A DNA stretch of 64,000 nucleotides from Solirubrobacter taibaiensis (GTDB taxonomy: Bacteria; Actinomycetota; Thermoleophilia; Solirubrobacterales; Solirubrobacteraceae): NCBI GenBank assembly GCA_027587225.1, contig JAPDDQ010000033.1:27138-91137 (forward strand), written 5' to 3'. The notes under the pieces are model-generated. The model searched no databases, was not told the DNA's origin, and saw nothing but the letters and a program-made list of their open reading frames with translations. This document shows positions 32,599 through 39,266 of this stretch, one piece after another (the stretch's first letter is position 1; each line of letters opens with the position of its first letter). The translations under genes were made by a program, and so were the position numbers.

Positions 32599-32604
32599 TA
32601 GGGT
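32599..32604 (+). promoter_or_regulatory. Probable -10 element (TAGGGT) of the leaderless response-regulator mRNA
   Basis: TAGGGT fits TANNNT and ends six bases before the ATG at 32611. No regulon box lies at the usual distance upstream, so this regulator gene is probably not a target of the same box. Confidence 0.45.
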
Positions 32605-32610
32605 GCAGCC

Positions 32611-33303
32611 ATGCCGATCCGTGTGGTGCTCGGCGAGGACAGCTTGCTCGTCCGGGAGGGCGTCAAGCAGCTTCTGGACGTCGATCCCGAGATCGACGTC
32701 ATCGCCGCGGTGGGAGATCTCGATTCGTTGCGCACCGTGTGCCGGCACGAGCGACCCAACGTGGTCGTCACGGACATCCGCATGCCGCCCTCGAACACGG
32801 ATGAGGGCATCCGGCTCGCCGGGGAGCTCCGCGACGTACAGCCAGAGGTCGGGGTCGTCGTCCTCAGCCAATACGCCGATCCGATCTACGCGCTGGCGCT
32901 GCTGGACCGCGGATCGGCGCGGCGGGCGTACCTGCTCAAGGAGCGCGTGCACAACCGCGCCGAGCTGACGGCCGCGATCCAGGCCGTTGCCACCGGCGGG
33001 TCGCTCGTCGACAGCAAGATCGTGGACGCGCTCGTCGCCGTCCGGAGCCAGGCGGCGAGCTCGCCGCTGAACGAGCTGACGACGCGCGAGCGCGAGGTGC
33101 TCGCCGAGATCGCGCGCGGCAAGAGCAACATGGCGATCGCGGAATCGCTCTTCCTGACCAAGCGCGCGGTCGAGAAGCACATCAACGCGATCTTCCTGAA
33201 GCTCGGCCTCGCCAACGCCGAAGACGTCAGCAAGCGCGTCGCGGCGACGCTCATGCTGCTGGCGGAGTCCGGCAGCGTGACTCACACGGCCGACCGGCAC
33301 TGA
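32611..33303 (+). CDS. NarL/FixJ-family response regulator
   Basis: 230 residues. Receiver at about 3-125 with the ED pair at 9-10, phospho-acceptor Asp55 in VVTDIRMPP, and Lys in AYLLKERV. A LuxR/GerE helix-turn-helix follows at about 155-215 (LTTREREVLAEIARGKSNMAIAESLFLTKRAVEKHINAIFLKL). It lies 31 bases before a HisKA_3 kinase gene, its likely cognate sensor. As the best-placed DNA-binding response regulator in the stress island, it is the leading candidate to bind the palindromic box described here. Confidence 0.93.
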   Translation: MPIRVVLGEDSLLVREGVKQLLDVDPEIDVIAAVGDLDSLRTVCRHERPNVVVTDIRMPPSNTDEGIRLAGELRDVQPEVGVVVLSQYADPIYALALLDRGSARRAYLLKERVHNRAELTAAIQAVATGGSLVDSKIVDALVAVRSQAASSPLNELTTREREVLAEIARGKSNMAIAESLFLTKRAVEKHINAIFLKLGLANAEDVSKRVAATLMLLAESGSVTHTADRH

Positions 33304-33334
33304 CCCACGACACACGATTCACCCCTTGTGGGCG

Positions 33335-35266
33335 ATGCACGTCGACGCCCCGCGCGAGCAGGCTGTGCGGAGTGACGCCGTTTTGGGTGATCGTTCGTTG
33401 AGCATGCAACTTGCGGGTGGCGCCGTGCCACGGACCCGTGGATCCGTGTGGAATCGCCGGCTTCCCGCAGCGCTGGGTGTCGTCGGGGCCGCGCTGTGCC
33501 TGGTGTCGGTCGGGTTCGTCGTGTACTCGGCACCGGCCGACGAGGCGGTTGCGCGCGGCACGATCTCGTTTCTGGTGATCGCGGTGCCGATCGCCGCGGG
33601 GCTCTACGCGCTCCGCGTGCCCGAGAACGCACGGTTCGGCTTCGCGCTCCTCGCGGCCGGCTTTGCGTGGTCCTCGACCGCGTTGGGTGAGTCCAGCGAG
33701 AGCCTGGCCTACAGCATCGGGCGAGTCGCGGGCTGGCTCGTGTTCCCGAGCCTCATCTACCTGATGCTCGCGTTTCCCCAGGGCAGGATCGGCGGTGGAA
33801 CCGGCCGCGCGCTCTTCCGCGCGCTGATCGCGGTGCTGGTGCTGATGTACCTCGGATCGGCGCTGGTGGTCGAGCACTACCCGCCGTACACCCCGTGGGC
33901 GACCTGTCGCGATGCCTGCCCACCGAACGCATTCCTGCTGCTGACACAGGAGCCGGCGGTGATCGCCGCGGTCGTGCAGCCGCTGCGGGAGACGCTCGCC
34001 ATCGTGCTGTTCTCTGCCGCGGTCGTCTCGATGGTCGTACGCTGGCGAGCGGCCACGTCGCTCACGCGTCGCACGCTGACCCCCGTGGTGTGGGCGAGCC
34101 TGCTCTCGGTCGGCCTGCTGGCGGCCTTCTTCCTTGCCCGCCGGTTCGCCCCCGAAGGTCGCGCCGCGGAGACCCTCGGGTTGCTCTGGGGCTTGGCCGT
34201 CGCCGTCTTGGCGGCGGCGTTGTGGGTCGGGTTGATGCGCCGGCGGCTGCTCGTCGGCGAGGTCCTCGCCGGGCTGACCGCTCGCCTGAGCAACGGCGTC
34301 GATGCCTGCCGGTTGCAGGAGGTCCTACGCGTGTCACTCGACGATCCGACGCTCGAGGTGCTGATCCCGGACGGCCCCGTCCGCTGGCTCGACAGCAGCG
34401 GGCACAGCCACACCCGGCTCCCGGGCGGCAGGGGGCGGACGTCGACGCTGATCCCGGACGTCAACGGCACCGTCGCGGTCGCGCTCATCCACGGCAACGC
34501 GCTGCGCACCGACCAGGAGCTGCTCACCGCGGTCAGCTCCCTCGTGCTCGGGACGGTGCGTCACCAGGACGCGACGAGCAAGCTGGCGGCCGCGATGCGC
34601 CAGCTCGAGCAGTCACGACGGCGGATCGCCGAGGCAGGCGACCTGGAGCGCGCGCGGATCGAGCGCGACCTCCACGACGGGGCACAGCAGCGCCTGATGA
34701 TGTTGCGGATTCGACTGTCGTTGGTCGAGGAGCAGCTGCGGCCGGACACCGCCGCCGGCGCCGACGCCGTGCACGACCTTGGCGACGAGGCCGAACGGAC
34801 ACTCGACGAGCTGCGGTCCTTGGCGCACGGCGTGTACCCGGCGATCCTGAACGACCGCGGGCTGGAGGACGCGCTGCGCAGCCTGGCGGCGATCACCACC
34901 GTCCCCCTGCACCTGCAGACCCGAGGACTCAAGCGCCTGCCGACCGAGCTCGAGACCGCGGTGTACTTCACCTGTCTCGAAGCCGTCCAGAACGCGATCA
35001 AGCACGCGCCGTCCGCTTCCGCGGTGTGGGTGCGCCTGGGCCAGGGCGCCGACACCCTGTCGATCGAGGTCCGTGACGACGGCCCTGGCTTCACGGCTCC
35101 GCGTGAGCCGGCCAACGGGTCCGTGCCGTTGCACGCCGGGCTGCGCAACATGCGCGACCGGCTCGAGGCCGTGGGCGGGTCGCTGACGATCGACAGCGCG
35201 CCGGGGCGGGGCACGCGCGTGATCGGGCGGGTGCCACTGGCCCAGGACGCCGACGGCGCGCGCTAG
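33335..35266 (+). CDS. NarL-system sensor histidine kinase (HisKA_3 type)
   Basis: About 643 residues if started at the ATG 33335 (a TTG at 33326 and an ATG at 33404 are alternatives). The N-terminal half has about eight transmembrane helices. A degenerate GAF-like segment follows (about 310-400). Next come a coiled coil, the HisKA_3 phospho-acceptor ERARIERDLHDGAQQRL, and a HATPase domain with NAIKHA (N box) and DDGPGF (G box), then GLRNMRDRLEAVGG. The membrane-embedded sensor suggests detection of a membrane or redox signal. Paired with the response regulator upstream. Confidence 0.9.
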   Translation: MHVDAPREQAVRSDAVLGDRSLSMQLAGGAVPRTRGSVWNRRLPAALGVVGAALCLVSVGFVVYSAPADEAVARGTISFLVIAVPIAAGLYALRVPENARFGFALLAAGFAWSSTALGESSESLAYSIGRVAGWLVFPSLIYLMLAFPQGRIGGGTGRALFRALIAVLVLMYLGSALVVEHYPPYTPWATCRDACPPNAFLLLTQEPAVIAAVVQPLRETLAIVLFSAAVVSMVVRWRAATSLTRRTLTPVVWASLLSVGLLAAFFLARRFAPEGRAAETLGLLWGLAVAVLAAALWVGLMRRRLLVGEVLAGLTARLSNGVDACRLQEVLRVSLDDPTLEVLIPDGPVRWLDSSGHSHTRLPGGRGRTSTLIPDVNGTVAVALIHGNALRTDQELLTAVSSLVLGTVRHQDATSKLAAAMRQLEQSRRRIAEAGDLERARIERDLHDGAQQRLMMLRIRLSLVEEQLRPDTAAGADAVHDLGDEAERTLDELRSLAHGVYPAILNDRGLEDALRSLAAITTVPLHLQTRGLKRLPTELETAVYFTCLEAVQNAIKHAPSASAVWVRLGQGADTLSIEVRDDGPGFTAPREPANGSVPLHAGLRNMRDRLEAVGGSLTIDSAPGRGTRVIGRVPLAQDADGAR

Positions 35267-35547
35267 GCGATCTCGAAGTCGTCGACCCCGGCGCCGCCGA
35301 ACTGCTCGAGCAGCAGGGCGCGGGCCGCGCCGGCGCGCACGGGATCGTCGAGCTTCACGGTCACGGCGATGCCGCTGCTTCCGTGCTCGTTGGTGCGAAA
35401 GCGAGCCTCGATCGGCTCCGCGAGCGAAAAATCGTGACGATGCAGCAGCGAGCTCACCACGCGGGTGGCGCTCCGCAGCACCGCTGACGTCGGCTCGTCC
35501 GGGTTCGACACTCTACGGGCTACGTACCCAGACACGGCTCGGATCAT
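35263..35547 (-). CDS. Small hypothetical protein
   Basis: 94 residues, ATG start. A helical N-terminus with many Arg/Ser (VARRVSNPDEPTSAVLRSATRVVSSLLHRH) is followed by a beta-rich half (IEARFRTNEHGSSGIAVTVKLDDP) and a helix (ARALLLEQFGG). No recognised domain. Its stop overlaps the end of the kinase gene by four bases (convergent). Third-base composition fits a real gene; function unknown. Confidence 0.55.
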   Translation of the reverse strand: MIRAVSGYVARRVSNPDEPTSAVLRSATRVVSSLLHRHDFSLAEPIEARFRTNEHGSSGIAVTVKLDDPVRAGAARALLLEQFGGAGVDDFEIA

Positions 35548-35579
35548 TTACGCGAGCCGCTGGGGCAGCGCTCCGTGCG

Positions 35580-37052
35580 TCAAGGCTCGAAGCGGTCGAC
35601 GATCAGCCCGTGGCGCAGCGCGCGGTCGCTCACCGTGAAGGCATCCGCCCCGAGCACGTCGAGCACGGTGCGGACGATGCACGCGCCGGCCAGGATCACT
35701 TCCGCGCGGGCCGGCTGCAGACCGACGATCCGTCGCCGATCGTCGGCCGTGAGGCGGCGCAAGCGCTCGATCTGGTGCTCGACGTCCGCGCGCGTCAGAC
35801 GCGTGCCGTGGACGGCGTCAGGGTCATACGAGGGCAGGCCGAGCTTGATCGCGGCGAGGTTGGTCACGGCCCCACCCATCCCGATCACCGCGCCGGGGGC
35901 AGGGCGTCCCGCCAACCGTTCGAACCCGATCGCGGCCGCGACGCACGCCGCCTCGACGACGTCCGCGGGCACGGTGCGATCAAGGCCGAAGTGCTCGGTC
36001 AACCGGACAGCGCCCACGTCGACGCTGAACTGCTCATCGACGCGACCGCCGCTGCCGAGCGTGAACTGTGTGCTGCCGCCGCCGGTGTCGAACACCACGA
36101 GCGCCTGCTGACCGAGGTCGAGCCCCGCGGTCGCGGCGCGGACGGCGAGCCGGGCCTCCTCCGCGCCGGAGATCACTTCGACGTCGACACCGGACGCTTC
36201 GAGCACCGCCGCGATCAGCACCGCGGCGTTCTCGGCGATCCGCAGGCCCGCGGTGCCGACCGCCACGAGCTCCTGCACGTCCAGCGCGCGCGCCTCGGCG
36301 ACGAGCGTCGCCACCGCCTCCGTCGTCCGCGCGATCGGGGCGGCACCGAGTTGCCCGGCGCCGTCCAGCCCCTCGCCGAGCCGGGTCACCACGGCCCGGT
36401 CGGCCAGCGCGCGCCATTCGCCGTCCGCGGAGCGCTCGGCGACGTGCAGCTTGACCGAGTTGGTGCCGATGTCGATCACCGCGTACCGCTGCGCGCCGAC
36501 GCCGAGCAACGTCTTGATCCCGCGCGCGACCGAGACGTTGCGGCGGCCGTCGAGCCCGAGGCGTCGCACCGCCGCGATCACGAGACGCGGGTCCTCGCCC
36601 TCGATGGCGATCGTCCGTGTCACCTGTCCGTCGATCTCCAGCTCACTGAGCTCGGCGAGAACGCCGTCGATCCGATAGTGGGTGCGCCGCTTGTGCACCG
36701 GCACGGTCAACGCGAGCCGGGCGAGGTCATCCGCCGCGTACGTGGAACGGTCGACCGGCACGGCCTCGTGCAGCGCGTCGAGCACGAAGCGGACATCGTC
36801 GGGGTCGAGCGGGAACTCGGCCTTCATGACGGGACGCCATTGCTCGAGCCCGTCGGCGTTGACGTGCTCGAGCTGCTTGACGTCCATCAGGTGATCGCGG
36901 ACCTTGACGGAGGCGTCGCTGGCGGGGGAGAGCAGGTAGAGCTCGTCCGTCTCGTGGACCAGTTCGGGCGCCAGGGCGGCGAGCACGTCCTCGGCGTCAC
37001 CGAACCGCTCGCCGAAGCTTCGCCATTCCCAGCGCGGAACGATCCCGTGCAC
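35580..37052 (-). CDS. CYTH-like domain fused to Ppx/GppA exopolyphosphatase
   Basis: 490 residues from the GTG at 37052, preceded by GAAAGGTGG. Residues about 1-200 resemble a CYTH/triphosphate-tunnel domain (EWRSFGERFG; VKVRDHLMDVKQL; VPVHKRRTHYRIDGVLAELSELEIDG). The rest is a complete Ppx/GppA phosphatase: YAVIDIGTNSVKLHV near 205-220, VVTRLGEGLDG, AVGTAGLRIAENAAVL, VFDTGGGSTQFTLG, and VIGMGGAVTNLAAI. Ppx enzymes release phosphate from polyphosphate or pppGpp; CYTH domains bind triphosphates, so both halves act on phosphate chains. The regulon box at 37106-37124 lies 53 bases upstream. Confidence 0.9.
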   Translation of the reverse strand: MHGIVPRWEWRSFGERFGDAEDVLAALAPELVHETDELYLLSPASDASVKVRDHLMDVKQLEHVNADGLEQWRPVMKAEFPLDPDDVRFVLDALHEAVPVDRSTYAADDLARLALTVPVHKRRTHYRIDGVLAELSELEIDGQVTRTIAIEGEDPRLVIAAVRRLGLDGRRNVSVARGIKTLLGVGAQRYAVIDIGTNSVKLHVAERSADGEWRALADRAVVTRLGEGLDGAGQLGAAPIARTTEAVATLVAEARALDVQELVAVGTAGLRIAENAAVLIAAVLEASGVDVEVISGAEEARLAVRAATAGLDLGQQALVVFDTGGGSTQFTLGSGGRVDEQFSVDVGAVRLTEHFGLDRTVPADVVEAACVAAAIGFERLAGRPAPGAVIGMGGAVTNLAAIKLGLPSYDPDAVHGTRLTRADVEHQIERLRRLTADDRRRIVGLQPARAEVILAGACIVRTVLDVLGADAFTVSDRALRHGLIVDRFEP

Positions 37053-37105
37053 GTCGCCACCTTTCTCGGGGCCTCCAAGGCAATCGGAGGCGACGACGAG
37101 GGGCA

Positions 37106-37124
37106 TCACCCGAACCGGATGATG
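37106..37124. promoter_or_regulatory. Regulon box copy 7, in an extended palindrome
   Basis: TCACCCGAACCGGATGATG, embedded in GGCATCA...TGATGCC (37102-37126). On the plus strand TAGCGT (37146-37151) starts after 21 bases and ends seven bases before the ATG at 37159. On the minus strand the palindrome faces the CYTH-Ppx gene, although the hexamer there (TTGCCT) is a poorer -10. Confidence 0.7.
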
Positions 37125-37158
37125 CCCGCCCGGCAGGCGGTGCCTTAGCGTCGCCGTC

Positions 37159-37293
37159 ATGAGCAAGCGCCGTCGACGGGGCCCGTGGTTCGAAGACACT
37201 GCCCTGAACCTGTTCACGCTGGCCTGGCTGTGCCGAGCGGTGTGGCGGGTGTGGCGCGGCCGCGCGCCGTGGCAGTCCGTCAGACGCGTGTAG
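37159..37293 (+). CDS. 44-residue basic/hydrophobic microprotein under the regulon box
   Basis: ATG at 37159, stop TAG at 37291-37293. The sequence begins MSKRRRRGPWFEDTALNLF and continues TLAWLCRAVWRVWRGRAPW: an Arg-rich start, a Trp/Leu-rich segment that could be an amphipathic or short membrane helix, and a basic end. There is no Shine-Dalgarno site, but a regulon box and a TAGCGT -10 element are placed exactly as for the leaderless usp gene, which argues that it is expressed. Homology unknown. Confidence 0.55.
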   Translation: MSKRRRRGPWFEDTALNLFTLAWLCRAVWRVWRGRAPWQSVRRV

Positions 37294-37306
37294 CCGGCTC
37301 TGAGCG

Positions 37307-37969
37307 TCAGCGCGGCGAGGTGCCCGGCGCGACGAGCCCGGTCTCGTAGGCGAAGATCACGGCCTGCACGCGGCTGGTGAGGCCGAGCTTGGCGAGCATG
37401 CGGCCCACGTGGCTCTTGACGGTGCTCTCCTCCAGGTGCAGGTGGGCGGCGATGTCGGCGTTGCTGCCTCCGGCCGCGATCCCGAGCAGCACGTCGCGCT
37501 CGCGCGGGGTCAAGTCGGCGAGCGCGGGGTCTCCGGCGCGGGCGGGAGCGGCCGAGGCGAACTGATCGAGCAGCCGGCGCGTGACCTCGGGCGAGATCAG
37601 CGCGTCGCCGCGCGCGACGGCGCGGACCGCGTCGATGATGCGGTCCGGCGGGGAGTCCTTGACGAGGAAGCCCACGGCGCCGGCTCGCAGCGCTGCGAAG
37701 ACGTACTCGTCGAGGTCGAACGTGGTGATCACGATCACCGCGACGCCGTCCGTGTCGCGCAGCCGGCGCGTCGCCTCGAGGCCATCCATGCGCGGCATCC
37801 GGATGTCGATCAGCAGGACGTCGGGAGCGCGCCGCTCGACCTGGCCGAGCGCGTCGAGCCCGTCGACGGCCTCGCCCACGACCTCGATGCCGGGGTCGCT
37901 GTCGAGGATCATCCGCAGGCCCTGGCGGGCGATCGCCTGGTCGTCGGCGACGACGACGCGGATGCTCAT
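37307..37969 (-). CDS. NarL-family response regulator
   Basis: 220 residues: receiver with DD at 9-10, phospho-acceptor Asp55 in LLIDIRMPRMDG, Thr and Lys in VITTFDLDEY and FLVKDSPP; then a LuxR helix-turn-helix (LTPRERDVLLGIAAGGSNADIAAHLHLEESTVKSHVGRMLAKLGL). The ATG overlaps the kinase stop by four bases, so the pair is co-translated. Likely controls the divergent MMPL exporter. Confidence 0.93.
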   Translation of the reverse strand: MSIRVVVADDQAIARQGLRMILDSDPGIEVVGEAVDGLDALGQVERRAPDVLLIDIRMPRMDGLEATRRLRDTDGVAVIVITTFDLDEYVFAALRAGAVGFLVKDSPPDRIIDAVRAVARGDALISPEVTRRLLDQFASAAPARAGDPALADLTPRERDVLLGIAAGGSNADIAAHLHLEESTVKSHVGRMLAKLGLTSRVQAVIFAYETGLVAPGTSPR

Positions 37970-39105
37970 GGAGCCACCACGGCCGGCTCGGCGTCGAGCG
38001 GCAGGCTCGCGCGCACCGACCAGCCGTCCGCGGTCGGCCCGGCGGTGAAGCGGCCGCCGACGATCGCGATGCGCTCGCGCATGCCCCGGATGCCGGCGCC
38101 GGGGTGCTCTCCGGAGCCGCCCACGCCGTCGTCTTCGACCGCGATCAGCAGCTCCCGCTCGCGGTAGTCGACACGCACGCGGACGGCGCTCGCGCCGGCG
38201 TGCCGGAGGACGTTGGTCAGCGCTTCCTGCACGACGCGGTAGGCGCAGACCTCGAGCTCGTCCGAGAGCGGGTGCGCATCGTCGTCCATGCGCAACTCGA
38301 CGGCGAGGCCGGCGGCGCGCGCAGGTGCCAGCAGCTGATCCACGTGTTCCAGCCGGGGGGTCGGCGCACGGTCGGCGGGCCCTGACTCGCGCAGCACGCC
38401 GAGGGTGCGCCGCGTCTGGCCCAGCGCCTCGGAGGTGAGCCGGTGGATGCGCTCGAAGGCGGCACGCGCGACGGGGTCCGACGTGGTGCGCCCGGCGCCC
38501 GCGGCCTGCAGCGAGATCGCGCTCAGGTGATGACCGGTGATGTCGTGCACGTCGCGGGCGATCCGCAGCCGCTCCTCGACGACCGCGCGCTCCACGTCGC
38601 GGTCGCGCAGCTCGGCGATCCGCTGCGCGAAGGCCTGCGCCTCGAGGGCTCGTTCGCGCTCGCTGCGGATCGCATCGCCGATCAGCACCGCGGTGACGCC
38701 GATCGCGACACCGCCGAGCAGCCGCACCGGCACGGGGCTCTCCTCGCCGGTGATCCCCACCGCCGCCGCCATCACCGTCCCGGCGTACGCGGCGAGCGGC
38801 ACCGTCACCCGTTGTGCGCTGAGTACCGCCGCCCGGCTGCACAGCACGAGGCCGACCAGCACCGGCGGGATCACCAGGTAGCCGAGCGCCAGCGCGGCGC
38901 CCGCGAACGGGAGTGAGATGACGGCCGCGGCGAGCGGATGCGCCCGCCGCACGGCCAGCGGGGCGCAGGCGGCGATCGCGAGCAGGGCGCCGAGCAGATC
39001 GGGCGCACGGTCGTCCGCCGTCGGGTCCGGCGTGCCGAGCCGCAGCACCACGAGCGAGACCGCGATCGCCAGCGCGGTCCAGAGCAGGTCGGCGCGTCGT
39101 GGCAC
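37966..39105 (-). CDS. Sensor histidine kinase (HisKA_3 type)
   Basis: 379 residues from the GTG at 39105. TACGCT lies seven bases upstream, consistent with a leaderless start. Four to five membrane helices are in the first 150 residues. HisKA_3 motif is ERLRIARDVHDITGHHLSAI; the HATPase domain has ALTNVLRHA and VEDDGVGG, then GAGIRGMRERIAIVGG. Typical DesK/LiaS-like kinase, paired with the response regulator downstream and divergent from an MMPL transporter; such systems often sense membrane-active compounds or lipids. Confidence 0.92.
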   Translation of the reverse strand: MPRRADLLWTALAIAVSLVVLRLGTPDPTADDRAPDLLGALLAIAACAPLAVRRAHPLAAAVISLPFAGAALALGYLVIPPVLVGLVLCSRAAVLSAQRVTVPLAAYAGTVMAAAVGITGEESPVPVRLLGGVAIGVTAVLIGDAIRSERERALEAQAFAQRIAELRDRDVERAVVEERLRIARDVHDITGHHLSAISLQAAGAGRTTSDPVARAAFERIHRLTSEALGQTRRTLGVLRESGPADRAPTPRLEHVDQLLAPARAAGLAVELRMDDDAHPLSDELEVCAYRVVQEALTNVLRHAGASAVRVRVDYRERELLIAVEDDGVGGSGEHPGAGIRGMRERIAIVGGRFTAGPTADGWSVRASLPLDAEPAVVAP

Positions 39106-39266
39106 GAAGCCCAGCGTAGTCCCGTGGAGCCTGCGGCTCTTCCTCCTAAAGGCGGAACCGGGTGCGTCCTCAAGGGCCAACCAGAAGGGCTCCTTCGGCG
39201 GTCGTCGCGGCGCGCCGCGACCCCGATGGTGTGAGGGCAACCCCTCCCCAAGCGAAGGATCTCGAA

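Noticed and set aside
32440..33315. N-terminal extension of the LuxR/MalT frame up to 33315
   Set aside because: This part is antisense to the NarL-type response regulator and has no homology features, so the start is placed near 32439.
37022..37083. Strong second promoter for the CYTH-Ppx gene from box copy 7
   Set aside because: The hexamer at the expected distance on the minus strand (TTGCCT) does not fit NANNNT, so divergent activation here is only possible, not supported.
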